45,745 nt of DNA, taken from contig JAERSQ010000164.1 of NCBI GenBank assembly GCA_016845525.1, positions 1-45,745 of the forward strand. The letters run 5' to 3'. The notes under the pieces are model-generated. The model ran no database searches and had not been told where the DNA came from. It worked only from the letters and a program-made list of their open reading frames with translations. Within the stretch, counting starts at the first letter, position 1, and every line of letters starts with the position of its first letter. Made by a program: the position numbers and the translations under genes. The stretch is from Pseudomonadota bacterium (GTDB lineage Bacteria; Pseudomonadota; Gammaproteobacteria; Arenicellales; UBA868). Below, in pieces: positions 25,486-35,496 of this stretch.

Positions 25486-25570
25486 TATCCAACGGGGTGT
25501 CCGGCACGGGCCGGGCTGAGAATCACCCGCTGAACCTGAACCGGATCATACCGGCGGAGGAATCTGGATA
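25486..25570 (+). promoter_or_regulatory. TPP riboswitch (THI element)
   Basis: The closing stem pairs TATCC (25486-25490) with GGATA (25566-25570). Inside are the conserved THI-box elements: ACGGGGTGTC, GGGCTGAGA, and the ACCTGAACCGGAT stretch, then GGCGGAGGAA. The order and spacing match thiamine pyrophosphate aptamers, and the downstream genes are thiamine transport genes. Binding of TPP should reduce their expression. Confidence 0.96.
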
Positions 25571-25590
25571 GTGGCCATGTTGGCCCCTCC

Positions 25591-25611
25591 GCTCTTCGAT
25601 CCCGAAGGAGC
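25591..25611 (+). promoter_or_regulatory. Shine-Dalgarno-sequestering hairpin of the TPP riboswitch
   Basis: GCTCTTCG (25591-25598) pairs with CGAAGGAGC (25603-25611) across a four-base loop with one bulged G. The 3' arm contains the thiB Shine-Dalgarno AAGGAG (25605-25610), 7 bases before the ATG. No U-run follows, so control is probably at translation initiation rather than termination. Confidence 0.65.
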
Positions 25612-25617
25612 GTCTTC

Positions 25618-26628
25618 ATGACAACTTTTCGCCTGCTTGCCGCTATCGGTGCGGTTCTGCTCAGCTTTTTTGGACTTCCGGCAAACGCGGCAAAGCCGAG
25701 TCTCACCGTCTATACCTACGCTTCGTTCGTGTCAGACTGGGGACCCGGCCCCTTGATCGAACCTGCGTTTGAGGCGCATTGCCAATGTGACCTTGAGTTT
25801 GTCGGCGTCGAAGACGGCGCCGCACTACTGGGGCGGCTGAAACTCGAAGGTACCCGTTCTTCGGCAGATGTCATTGTCGGTCTTGACACCAGTCTTGTGG
25901 CTGAAGCCCGGCAAACCGGTCTTCTCGACACGCATGGTCTCGATCTCGGCGGCATTGATTTCGCGCTCCCCTGGTCGGACCCGGTCTTCATTCCCTACGA
26001 CTTTGGATATTTCGGATTCGTTTATGACAGTGAACAACTTGCAGACCCGCCCAAGACGCTTCGGGCACTGGTGAATGATCCCGAGGGACCAAGAATCATT
26101 ATCCAGGATCCGCGAACCAGTACACCGGGATTGGGTTTACTGCTCTGGGTGCGCAAAATCTTTGGCGAGGAAGATACAGCAGCATGGCGTGTGCTCTCTC
26201 CGAGAATCGTGACCGTCACCAAAGGCTGGTCGGAGGCCTACGGCTTGTTTCTTGAAGGTGAAGCACCGATGGTCCTGAGCTACACGACCTCACCTGCCTA
26301 TCATCGGCATGTTGAGAAGACCGATCGGTACCGAGTCGCGATGTTTGAAGAGGGTCATTACCAACAGGTCGAAGTCGCAGCACGGCTCGCGCATTCCAAG
26401 CAACCCGAACTCGCCGATGATTTCCTGCGCTTTATGCTCTCCGATGAAGTCCAAGCGATTCTCCCCACGAGCAACTGGATGCTGCCAACAGTCAGGACAG
26501 GACAAGCGCTACCCCCGGCGTTCCATGAAGACGAGATCCCAAACGCCACCTTGAGCTTTCAGCCGACAGAGGTCAGCGCACAAAGGAAGCACTGGATAAA
26601 GCGCTGGCTGACTGCCCTCGCCCAGTGA
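25618..26628 (+). CDS. thiB: thiamine ABC transporter, substrate-binding protein
   Basis: The 336-residue protein has a signal peptide ending near ANA (residue 24) and a periplasmic binding fold beginning LTVYTYASF, with ADVIVGLD and VFIPYDFGYFGFVYD typical of TbpA/ThiB. It binds thiamine or its phosphates and hands them to ThiP. It is the first gene after the TPP riboswitch and overlaps thiP by 4 bases (GTGA). Confidence 0.94.
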   Translation: MTTFRLLAAIGAVLLSFFGLPANAAKPSLTVYTYASFVSDWGPGPLIEPAFEAHCQCDLEFVGVEDGAALLGRLKLEGTRSSADVIVGLDTSLVAEARQTGLLDTHGLDLGGIDFALPWSDPVFIPYDFGYFGFVYDSEQLADPPKTLRALVNDPEGPRIIIQDPRTSTPGLGLLLWVRKIFGEEDTAAWRVLSPRIVTVTKGWSEAYGLFLEGEAPMVLSYTTSPAYHRHVEKTDRYRVAMFEEGHYQQVEVAARLAHSKQPELADDFLRFMLSDEVQAILPTSNWMLPTVRTGQALPPAFHEDEIPNATLSFQPTEVSAQRKHWIKRWLTALAQ

Positions 26629-28232
26629 ACCGCACCTTGAACGCGCACTGGCGGCTTGGGCTCTGGCCAGGGGCCATGGCGCTGTTCCTGCTGACCGCTG
26701 TTATCGCGGGCTCGCTCACGGCAGTGAGCGCCTTATCGGACACAGCTTCCATCATCGCCACACTGCGTGATCCTTATTTTTTTCAAGTGGTGCGCTTCAC
26801 ACTCTGGCAGGCAACCCTGTCGACACTCATCAGTATCATCCTCGCGGTTCCCGTGGCGCGCGCATACGCCAGGCGCCCGGCGTTTACCGGACGAAAAATC
26901 CTGATAACCCTAATGGGGCTGCCCGTGGTGATGCCGGTGATTGTTGCGGTATTCGGGATTGTGGCGGTATACGGCCGATCAGGGATGCTGAACTTTCTGC
27001 TTCAACCCACCGGCGCCAGCGTACCGTTTGAGCTGTATGGCCTGACCGGCATTTTGTTGGCACACACTTTCTTCAACCTGCCGTTGGCGGTACGGCTGCT
27101 GTTGCCCGCCTGGGATCAGATCACAGATGAAAACTGGCGTACCGCCAGCACGCTCGGGATGTCGAGCACCCAGCTCTTCCGGTTTATCGAATGGCCTACC
27201 CTCAGCGCTTTTCTGCCAGGCGTCACCATCGTTGTCTTTTTGCTCTGCTTCACGAGTTTTGCGGTCGTCCTCACTCTCGGCGGCGGTCCGGCAGCCACCA
27301 CCATCGAAGTCGCGATCTACCAGGCGCTGCGCTTTGAATTCGACCCTGCTCAGGCTGCTGTGCTGGCGCTTGCACAGTTACTGTTATGCGCTGGTACCGC
27401 TTTATTGCTGATGCGCTGGATGCGGGCACTCACACAGACTCCGGGACGCAAGAGCGATTCCAGGGCACGGCCGGATACAGGCACTGGCGTGGGTAAGATT
27501 TTTGATTTTGGCGTCATTGGGCTATGTGGACTTTTTGTTTTCACCCCGGTCGCGGCGCTGGTCACCGCCGGACTGCAGGGACCGGTTGCCGCAGTCCTGC
27601 TCGATACTGATCTGTGGCAAGCCGCCGCTCGGAGTCTGGGCATTGCGCTCACGGCAGCCAGCCTGGCCGGTATCATGGCTCTGGGTATCGCAACCACCGC
27701 CCGTTTTCTGGCGCTTGAAAGACGCCGAAATAAAGCCAAGGACGGGATGCTTCTCGCGGGATCTCTCACCCTGGCGTTTCCGCCGATGGTGATTGGAACA
27801 GGGTTATTCCTGATCGCCCTGCGTATAAACGCTGTCGACAGCATCACACTCCTGATGATTGCTGTCGTCAACGCGGTGATGATCCTGCCTTACATTCTGC
27901 GCAGTATCGCCCCGGTACTGATCGATTCAGGCCAACAGTACCGGAAGTTGTGTGCACAGCTGGGCCTAAGCGGCTGGCACCGCTTTTGCCGGGTGGACTG
28001 GCCCATGATCCGAAAGCCTGCGGCATTTTCGCTTGCCCTGGGGGGAGCGCTGTCTTTCGGCGACATGGGTGTTGCCGCCCTGTTCGATACCACAGGTCAC
28101 ATTACTTTGCCGGTGATGCTCTATCAACGTATGAGTGCCTACCGCTTCGACGAGGCGGCCGTTACCGCCCTGTTTCTTGTGCTGATGTGTGTGGCACTTT
28201 TCTGGATTATGGACCGCAGCCTGTCGCGATGA
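26625..28232 (+). CDS. thiP: thiamine ABC transporter, permease
   Basis: The 535-residue permease has about twelve transmembrane helices in two homologous halves. Each half carries an EAA-type loop (ENWRTASTLGMSS in the first, YRKLCAQLGLSGWHR in the second) that contacts the ATPase. The start is GTG at 26625, overlapping the thiB stop; its end overlaps thiQ by ATGA. The tandem-duplicated permease is the normal ThiP arrangement. Confidence 0.95.
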   Translation: MNRTLNAHWRLGLWPGAMALFLLTAVIAGSLTAVSALSDTASIIATLRDPYFFQVVRFTLWQATLSTLISIILAVPVARAYARRPAFTGRKILITLMGLPVVMPVIVAVFGIVAVYGRSGMLNFLLQPTGASVPFELYGLTGILLAHTFFNLPLAVRLLLPAWDQITDENWRTASTLGMSSTQLFRFIEWPTLSAFLPGVTIVVFLLCFTSFAVVLTLGGGPAATTIEVAIYQALRFEFDPAQAAVLALAQLLLCAGTALLLMRWMRALTQTPGRKSDSRARPDTGTGVGKIFDFGVIGLCGLFVFTPVAALVTAGLQGPVAAVLLDTDLWQAAARSLGIALTAASLAGIMALGIATTARFLALERRRNKAKDGMLLAGSLTLAFPPMVIGTGLFLIALRINAVDSITLLMIAVVNAVMILPYILRSIAPVLIDSGQQYRKLCAQLGLSGWHRFCRVDWPMIRKPAAFSLALGGALSFGDMGVAALFDTTGHITLPVMLYQRMSAYRFDEAAVTALFLVLMCVALFWIMDRSLSR

Positions 28233-28945
28233 ACTTTCTCAATATTGACGGGGTTCGCTTTCGCCAGGGTGACTGGCAGCTTGAAGTCGATCTTGAGGCA
28301 AAGCGTGGCGAGTGTATCGCCCTTATTGGGCCAAGCGGTGCGGGCAAATCTACCCTGCTGTCACTGATTGCGGGATTTGAGCAGCCGGATCAGGGAACGA
28401 TCTTTGTCGGCGAAGAGCGGATAGACACGAAAGTCCCAGCACGTCGGCCCGTCACAATGATGTTCCAGGAGAACAACCTCTTTAATCACCTTACGCTGTA
28501 TCAGAACATTGCCCTGGGATGCCATCCCGGCCTGAAACCGACCGACGAGGACCGCGAGCTGATCGAAGCGGCAATGGCGGCAACCCGGCTGGGTGCGCTG
28601 CAATCGAGAAAGCCTGCGGATGTCTCAGGAGGCGAGCGCCAACGGGCCGCCCTCGCGCGCTGCCTGTGTCAAAGGCGTCCCCTGCTGCTGCTTGACGAAC
28701 CTTTCACCGGACTCGACCCTCAACTGCGGGTAGAAATGCATGAGTTGGTGGATGAACTCCGAAAGACACACGCCCTGACGGTGATCGTCGTCAGTCACCT
28801 GCCCCATGAAGTTGCCAGGATTGCGGACTCACTCGCATTCATGCTGGGAGGCAAAATCCACGAGTCAGGCCCGACCGACACGATACTGTCCCAACCTGAA
28901 AACCCGGAACTTTCCCAATACCTGCAGTTCACAGCAACAGGTTAA
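28229..28945 (+). CDS. thiQ: thiamine ABC transporter, ATP-binding protein
   Basis: The 238-residue ATPase shows Walker A GPSGAGKST, Q-loop MFQENNLFNHLT (the ThiQ-typical form), signature VSGGERQRAAL, Walker B LLLLDEPFTGLD and a switch His in VVSHLPHE. ATG 28229 overlapping the thiP stop gives the right length; the open frame upstream lies within thiP. Confidence 0.96.
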   Translation: MNFLNIDGVRFRQGDWQLEVDLEAKRGECIALIGPSGAGKSTLLSLIAGFEQPDQGTIFVGEERIDTKVPARRPVTMMFQENNLFNHLTLYQNIALGCHPGLKPTDEDRELIEAAMAATRLGALQSRKPADVSGGERQRAALARCLCQRRPLLLLDEPFTGLDPQLRVEMHELVDELRKTHALTVIVVSHLPHEVARIADSLAFMLGGKIHESGPTDTILSQPENPELSQYLQFTATG

Positions 28946-28976
28946 GATTTGCGAGTGATATACAGCGGATTTAATC

Positions 28977-29522
28977 ATGCATCTTCGTACCCTATTTCTT
29001 GCGGTCTTCGTGTTGGTCGGACTGCCTGTTCACGCAGATAATGCGAACTGTCCGATGAACCTGGATTTCACCAAGCGATACCTTGCGAGTGACGAGTCGG
29101 TGCGGCTTTGTGACGCCTACGCGGATCAGGTGCTGCTTGTGGTGAATACAGCCAGTTACTGCGGCTTCACCTCGCAGTTCGCGGGACTGGAGGCGCTGCA
29201 GGAAAAATACGGCGACCGTGGATTTTCCGTGCTGGGCTTTCCGTCGAACGACTTCTTTCAGGACCCTCGGTCTGAAGAGAAGATCCGCGAGTTTTGCGAT
29301 CTGACCTACGAGGTCAAATTTCCGATGTTTGAAAAATCCCGGGTTGCCAAGCGCAGCGCTGAGCCTCTGTATCAGGCGCTTGCCGCTGAGGCCGGCCAAT
29401 TCCCCCGGTGGAACTTCCATAAATATCTTCTCAACCGTCAGGGCGAGGTGGTTGGCAGTTTTGGCTCATCAATTACCCCAAACAACGCAGACCTCGTCAG
29501 CCAGATAGAGGCCCTGCTCTAA
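28977..29522 (+). CDS. exported glutathione peroxidase-family protein
   Basis: The 181-residue thioredoxin-fold protein has a signal peptide (cleavage near VHA, residue 20), so acts in the periplasm. The catalytic Cys62 sits in NTASYCGFTSQ, with FPSNDF and WNFHKYLLNRQG completing the family motifs. The usual FPCNQF reads FPSNDF, so the resolving Cys and the Gln of the tetrad are substituted. It likely reduces peroxides with thioredoxin-like donors. It starts 31 bases after thiQ and may be partly cotranscribed. Confidence 0.88.
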   Translation: MHLRTLFLAVFVLVGLPVHADNANCPMNLDFTKRYLASDESVRLCDAYADQVLLVVNTASYCGFTSQFAGLEALQEKYGDRGFSVLGFPSNDFFQDPRSEEKIREFCDLTYEVKFPMFEKSRVAKRSAEPLYQALAAEAGQFPRWNFHKYLLNRQGEVVGSFGSSITPNNADLVSQIEALL

Positions 29523-29566
29523 CCGAAAGGTGAAGCCAAATCGGTTTGGGTGTATACCTTGACTGC

Positions 29567-30415
29567 ATGGATTCACCGGAACACCAGCGCAGGGCGGTCT
29601 TTACTGATCTGGACGGCACCCTCCTGGGGCCGGACCAGAAACTCTGTGCCCGCAACCGGACCACCCTGGAACATCTCGCCGCTCGTGGGATCGTTCGAGT
29701 CGTCGTGACCGGTCGGTCCCTTTTTTCCTGCGATCGCGTGCTTGATGACACCTTTCCGATCGATATCCTGGTGACCTCATCGGGCGCGGGCATATTTTCC
29801 TGCAGGCCAAGAACGCTGATTCGCCAGTTTGCGCTGGGCGACGCCGCAATGGCTCATGCCGTCGATGTTCTCGAGACAATGCAACTCGACTTCATGGTGC
29901 ACGACCCGGTGCCGGACAATCACCGATTCCAGTGGCGGCGCTTTGGCCGGCCCAACGCCGACTTTGACCGACGTCTTGCTCTTTATGCGGGACATCATCA
30001 GATGCTGGATAGCGAGTCAGGCCTCGTCAGCAATGCAACGCAACTGTTGGCGATTGCACCACTGGACAAACCGGAAACCCTGCATCGCGAACTGTCCGAT
30101 CGACTGCCTGATCTCAATGTGGTCAGAACCACCTCACCGCTCGACCATTGTTCGGTCTGGTATGAAATCTTTCCGAAATCCGTCGGCAAATCACACGCCG
30201 CCCAATGGATCTGTGATCACCTCAATCTTGATTCAGCGACCACCCTTGCCGTGGGAAACGATTTCAATGACGTTGACATGCTGCGCTGGGCGAATCGTGC
30301 GCGGGTCGTCGCAAACGCGCCGGAACCCCTTCGCAGGGAGTTTCGATCAGTCGCAGATCACGGCGAGTCCGGTTTCAGCGATGCAGTCAAGGAGTGGCTG
30401 GCGGACTCCCCCTAA
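29567..30415 (+). CDS. HAD-IIB (Cof/MPGP-like) phosphatase
   Basis: The roughly 282-residue protein has HAD motif I FTDLDGTLLGP, motif II VVTGRS, a conserved Lys in FPKSVGKSHA and motif IV VGNDFNDVDML. A C2b cap lies between motifs II and III. The layout fits Cof-type phosphatases including mannosyl-3-phosphoglycerate phosphatase (YedP-like); I cannot choose the substrate. ATG 29567 is preferred over an upstream TTG (29546), though neither has a strong ribosome site. Confidence 0.82.
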   Translation: MDSPEHQRRAVFTDLDGTLLGPDQKLCARNRTTLEHLAARGIVRVVVTGRSLFSCDRVLDDTFPIDILVTSSGAGIFSCRPRTLIRQFALGDAAMAHAVDVLETMQLDFMVHDPVPDNHRFQWRRFGRPNADFDRRLALYAGHHQMLDSESGLVSNATQLLAIAPLDKPETLHRELSDRLPDLNVVRTTSPLDHCSVWYEIFPKSVGKSHAAQWICDHLNLDSATTLAVGNDFNDVDMLRWANRARVVANAPEPLRREFRSVADHGESGFSDAVKEWLADSP

Positions 30416-30424
30416 CCACGATCC

Positions 30425-31171
30425 CTACCAGAGCAGGCGGCCCTCTACAAAAGCGCCGGTCAGTTCAGATTCGGGTGCATCAAGAAATGACTGGGCGGCG
30501 GTATGCTCGATGAGACGTCCGTTATGCAGAAAAAGCACATCGTGAGCAATGCGGCGGACCTGTCCAAGATCATGGGAGACCATCAGGATCCGGACCCCTT
30601 CGCTGTCGATGTCATTAATGATTCCCTCGACCGAAGCCGTCGCTGCGGGATCAAGATGGGCCGTGGGCTCGTCCAAGAACAGCATCCGGGGCCTTAGCGC
30701 CCACGCCCGGGCCAGGGCGAGGCGCTGCTGCTCACCGCCGGACAATACCCGTGCGTCGCGCTCGGCGAGATCTGAGAGTCCAGTTTTTTCAAGCACCGAC
30801 TCCGTGCGCTCTGTGCGCTCGGAACGGGAAAGCTGTCTCGTGGACAGGGCATGCTCTATGTTGGCTCTCACCGATCGGCGCAGCAGTACCGGCCGCTGAA
30901 ACACCATGGCCTGTGCCCGGCGTTGCTGCTCAACCGCCCCGCCCGCCCACCGAATCGATCCGCCCGAGGGTGTCAACAAACCATGACACAATCGCAGCAG
31001 CAGGCTCTTCCCAGCGCCGTTGGGGCCCACGACACAAGTTGGCCTGCCTGCGTCCAACAAAAAACTGACGTTGTTCAACAAAGGCTTACCCGCCGCCTCA
31101 AACCGCAGCGAGGTCACCTGCAAAGGCAACAACTTTAAAGTAGAAGCACTGGAGATGTTAGGCGATATCAT
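30425..31171 (-). CDS. orphan ABC transporter ATP-binding protein (tungstate/phosphate-like)
   Basis: The 248-residue ATPase has Walker A GPNGAGKS, Q-loop MVFQRPVLLRRSV, signature LSGGEQQRLALARAWALRP, Walker B MLFLDEPTAHLD and switch VSHDLGQ. The Q-loop and signature context resemble TupC/WtpC-type tungstate and PstB-type ATPases. No permease or binding-protein gene is adjacent in the window; the next upstream region on this strand is the AT-rich insert. A partner elsewhere or loss by insertion is possible. Confidence 0.85.
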   Translation of the reverse strand: MISPNISSASTLKLLPLQVTSLRFEAAGKPLLNNVSFLLDAGRPTCVVGPNGAGKSLLLRLCHGLLTPSGGSIRWAGGAVEQQRRAQAMVFQRPVLLRRSVRANIEHALSTRQLSRSERTERTESVLEKTGLSDLAERDARVLSGGEQQRLALARAWALRPRMLFLDEPTAHLDPAATASVEGIINDIDSEGVRILMVSHDLGQVRRIAHDVLFLHNGRLIEHTAAQSFLDAPESELTGAFVEGRLLW

Positions 31172-31378
31172 TTTCGAGAGGCCCTGCGTGGTTAATCGCT
31201 ATGCAACTCAAGGTTTTCACTAGATCAGGTTACCGAATAGACTCTCAAGCTCAACGACGATACTTTAACCCTAACCCCGCCAAACCACACGGACAAAAGA
31301 TATCCAACTCCAATTAGCCGCGCCTATTTACGAATCCAATCTCTGCTCTCTGATTTCTCTATCCACTTTTATTACCCA

Positions 31379-32917
31379 ATGACTACCCGCACCAGACTTG
31401 TCGTTGTCTCAGGAATGCATCGCAGTGGAACGTCTTTCCTAAGCCAAATAATTTCCCGCTTGGGAGCATTCTTTCCGGGACCTCTGATCGACGCTGACGA
31501 ATTCAATCCCAACGGGTATCTTGAAAATACCCTGATAACCTCTATCCATGATCAACTCCTGGTTGATCTTGGGCGCACATGGTCAGGTCGCAATGGTCAC
31601 CAGCCTTTGCCAAAAGCGTGGATGTCTCATCCATCTACTCTTAGCGCATCAAGGAAGGTAAAAGCGCTCCTTAATGGCTATCTTTCTAAAGACCACTCGT
31701 GTATTGCGATTAAGGATCCGAGAATCTCTCTCCTATTACCATTTTGGCATGATATCTGTCGCGCAATTGATGCAGAGACCGTGTTTGTGTTTGCGTTAAG
31801 GCATCCTGCGGACGTCGCAAAATCCCTTGTTCGTAGAGACCAATTTACGGTTGGGATGAATTCATGGCGAAGTCAACTTCTGTGGAAAAGGTACAACTCG
31901 GCGATCGTTGAAGAGTCCGGCGATACTAGGCCAGTATTTTTCGAACACACATCTTGGAAAACAGCGCCAGAAAAGCAGATGCAACGACTTTGCTCGTGCA
32001 CGGGTCTTAGAACTGAGGTCTCTGGGGATGAGCTAGGGCGATTGGTTGGATTCGATCCTTCCGTACACACTTCGTCACGCTTGACTTCTCAAGAAGCCAT
32101 CCACCCGGATGTAATTAATTTTTATCAACAACTTGTTAGATATTCTGACAACGGTCTACCCAAGGATCACCTGAAGCAGTTCAACCAACAGAATCCGATG
32201 CCGGAGTTTCCATCACATCGCGCATCCAATACGGTCCACCGTATGGATCGCCTGAGGGTGTTTACAAGCAATTTCATAGCATCCGGCCTTACTCACTTTC
32301 CGAGAAATCTGACTCAAAGGTGGCAAGCGGCTGCCGATCACGCAAAAAACTGGCCTTTTGGAATTATTTCGCTACCGTTTTTTCTGCCGGAATGGATATA
32401 TGAGCAACTACCGAAACTCAGACACTACGAGCGTGATCCTGTGGCTTGGTACTTAAGATCAGGTAAGAAGCGTGGAATTACGCCGCATCCTCTAATTAGT
32501 CGCTGGTATTACGAACGTCAGTGCAAGGAACAAAGCGTTGGTGAAATTGTTGGACACTACCTGACGGTGGGATGGCATCAAGGTCTATCCACTCATCCCT
32601 TATTTGATCCAGATTTTTATGTTGACCAATGCCAAAAAAATGGAATCTCGGTCGATGGTCCCCCGTTGAGGCATTTTTTGCTTGAAGGAATCAAGCGGGA
32701 TATCCCTTCAAGCCCTTATTTTGATCCCGTCCAATATCGATCACAAAATCCAGACGTTGCCGGCTCGATGTTCTACCCCATCATTCATTACCTTATGTAT
32801 GGCTGGAAAGATGGACGGAGTCCCGATGGCTGGTTTAGTCCGGCCGTGTTCCTTAAAACCGCAGATTACGACGCAGACTTGGATCCTTTTAGTTACAGCC
32901 TGCAGGAAAACAATTGA
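31379..32917 (+). CDS. sulfotransferase fused to tandem C-terminal repeats
   Basis: The 512-residue product starts with a PAPS-binding sulfotransferase domain (about 5-250): GMHRSGTSFL is the 5'-phosphosulfate loop, IKDPR follows, and ALRHPADVAKSLVRRDQF fits the 3'-phosphate motif. After a linker, residues about 350-505 hold four repeats (listed separately). No signal peptide or membrane helix is clear. The gene and its leader are distinctly more AT-rich than the neighbours, with A/T-ending codons frequent, suggesting transfer. No Shine-Dalgarno precedes the ATG (ACCCA just before it). It likely sulfates a polysaccharide or other surface glycan; that is inference. Confidence 0.75.
   Translation: MTTRTRLVVVSGMHRSGTSFLSQIISRLGAFFPGPLIDADEFNPNGYLENTLITSIHDQLLVDLGRTWSGRNGHQPLPKAWMSHPSTLSASRKVKALLNGYLSKDHSCIAIKDPRISLLLPFWHDICRAIDAETVFVFALRHPADVAKSLVRRDQFTVGMNSWRSQLLWKRYNSAIVEESGDTRPVFFEHTSWKTAPEKQMQRLCSCTGLRTEVSGDELGRLVGFDPSVHTSSRLTSQEAIHPDVINFYQQLVRYSDNGLPKDHLKQFNQQNPMPEFPSHRASNTVHRMDRLRVFTSNFIASGLTHFPRNLTQRWQAAADHAKNWPFGIISLPFFLPEWIYEQLPKLRHYERDPVAWYLRSGKKRGITPHPLISRWYYERQCKEQSVGEIVGHYLTVGWHQGLSTHPLFDPDFYVDQCQKNGISVDGPPLRHFLLEGIKRDIPSSPYFDPVQYRSQNPDVAGSMFYPIIHYLMYGWKDGRSPDGWFSPAVFLKTADYDADLDPFSYSLQENN
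32434..32880 (+). repeat. four tandem ~39-residue 'HYL..G' protein repeats
   Basis: Within the sulfotransferase gene the units are marked by WYLRSGKKRG, HYLTVGWHQG, HFLLEGIKRD and HYLMYGWKDG at roughly 37-40 residue spacing, each followed by P.PLF-D-FY-type text (HPLISRWYYERQ, HPLFDPDFYVDQ, SPYFDPVQYRSQ, DGWFSPAVFLKT). Similar repeats accompany some rhamnan-synthesis and glycosyltransferase proteins; no catalytic residues are evident, so a binding or scaffolding role is plausible. Confidence 0.7.
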
Positions 32918-32977
32918 TAGGCCCAGTCTCACCGTGGTAACTTGCTTCGCGCTATTCGGATAGCAACACACGTCCCT

Positions 32978-34405
32978 ATGCAGAAAACCACCAATGACCT
33001 GTTCCGATGCACCGCCACTGAACTCGCCCGGCGGCTGCGCTGTGGTGAGATTGCGCCGGTCGATGTCATCGAATCCATCGCCTCGCGGATCGAGGATGTC
33101 AACCCGACGATAAACGCTCTGCCCCTGCTCTGTCTCGACAAGGCCCGGGAACAGGCGCAGCAGATGACGGATCACAATCCGCCTTCAAGCGAAAAAGGTC
33201 CTCTGTGGGGACTGCCTTTCGCTGTCAAGGACTACAATGATCTTGCAGGCGTTGGGACGACTTACGGATCCCCGCTCTTTGCCAATAACATCGCCACAGA
33301 GTCCGATGCCACCGTCAGGCGCCTGCAGAACAGCGGCGCGATCGCCATCGGGAAATCCAATGTGCCCGAATGGGCGGGGGCTCACACTTTCAACCCGGTA
33401 TTCGGACACACCCTCAATCCCTGGAACCTGAAGATGAGTGCCGGAGGCTCTTCAGGAGGCTCAGGTGCTGCGCTGGCCGCCGGAATGGTTCCGCTGGCCA
33501 CCGGCAACGATCTCGGCGGCAGTTTGCGGGTACCGGCCAGTTTTAACAGCGTGGTCGGCCTGCGGCCGAGTCCCGGACGGGTTCCAAGAGGGTCCCGCCT
33601 GCCGGCATTTGACAGCCTGTGGGTTGAGGGCCCGATGGGGCGCTGTGTCGCGGACGTCGCGCTGATGCTGGATGGGGGTGCCGGTTTTGATCCGGGGGAT
33701 CCGCTTTCGTTTTCTCACCAAGGCGAATCCTTTGTTGAGGCACTTTCGGGCCCGTCGTTGCCCAAACGTGTGGCATTCAGCCCGGACCTCGGTATCGTTC
33801 CCATGGAAACCGAGATCGCAGAGATCTGCAGCGCAGCAGCTGAGCGCTTCCGGGACATCGGTGCCGACGTCAGCCATGTCTGTCCCGATTTTTCCGGCGC
33901 GGTTGAATCATTCCAAACGCTGCGCGGTGTCCTCATCGCGCAGATGATGGAGTCCCTGCTGGCACAACACCGGGATGAGATTGCTCCGGAGATTGTCTGG
34001 AATATTGAAAAAGGCCTTGCCGTCACAAACCCCGAACTGCTGGCCGCCGAACGGGTGCGGACGCAGCTGTACCATGAAATGGAGATTTTCTTCGAGCAAT
34101 ATGACCTGCTGCTCTGCCCTGCGGTCTCGGTCCCGCCCTTTCCGAAATCGCAAAGGTATGTGGAGACCATCAATGATTCACCGACGAAAACCTACATCGA
34201 CTGGATTGCCATCACCTTCGCCATCACAATGACATCGTGCCCTGCCTTAAGTCTGCCTGTCGGCTTCACGCAGAACAGATTGCCCGTTGGACTGCAGGTC
34301 ATCGGCCCGCCTCGGGGGGAAGCCTCGCTGCTGCGCGCCTGTCACCGCATGGAATCGGTTTTTGATCTTGCGACGGCCTTGCCTATCGACCCGCGCTCGG
34401 CGTAG
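32978..34405 (+). CDS. amidase signature family protein
   Basis: The 475-residue enzyme has the Ser-cisSer-Lys triad: Lys84 in FAVKDYND, Ser158 in GGSSGGSG and nucleophile Ser182 in GNDLGGSLR. Spacings of 24 and 98 residues match fatty acid amide hydrolase and relatives. It cleaves a C-N amide bond; the substrate is not predictable. ATG 32978 is chosen; a TTG at 32942 would add 12 residues. No signal peptide is seen. It converges on argB. Confidence 0.9.
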   Translation: MQKTTNDLFRCTATELARRLRCGEIAPVDVIESIASRIEDVNPTINALPLLCLDKAREQAQQMTDHNPPSSEKGPLWGLPFAVKDYNDLAGVGTTYGSPLFANNIATESDATVRRLQNSGAIAIGKSNVPEWAGAHTFNPVFGHTLNPWNLKMSAGGSSGGSGAALAAGMVPLATGNDLGGSLRVPASFNSVVGLRPSPGRVPRGSRLPAFDSLWVEGPMGRCVADVALMLDGGAGFDPGDPLSFSHQGESFVEALSGPSLPKRVAFSPDLGIVPMETEIAEICSAAAERFRDIGADVSHVCPDFSGAVESFQTLRGVLIAQMMESLLAQHRDEIAPEIVWNIEKGLAVTNPELLAAERVRTQLYHEMEIFFEQYDLLLCPAVSVPPFPKSQRYVETINDSPTKTYIDWIAITFAITMTSCPALSLPVGFTQNRLPVGLQVIGPPRGEASLLRACHRMESVFDLATALPIDPRSA

Positions 34406-34421
34406 CCCCGCGCCCTGATCA

Positions 34422-35339
<918 letters not shown>

Positions 35340-35445
35340 TTACAGATTCAGGTCACTTCCGGGATCAGAGTATAACTGCCCGGATACCCTTTCCCTGGCG
35401 AATCCGTACATTCATCGAGAAGACGGGTGTTGGCACCGTAGAGCC

Positions 35446-35477
35446 AAAAAAAAGGGGTCACTCTCGTGACCCCTTTT
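35446..35477 (-). terminator. intrinsic terminator of hsp20
   Basis: GGGGTCAC (35454-35461) and GTGACCCC (35466-35473) form a perfect 8-bp GC-rich stem with a TCTC loop. Read on the minus strand it is followed by eight T residues, and the flanking A/T runs extend the stem. It lies 19 bases past the hsp20 stop and may also act in the other direction. Confidence 0.92.
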
Positions 35478-35496
35478 GATGCGTGTCAGATTTCAA

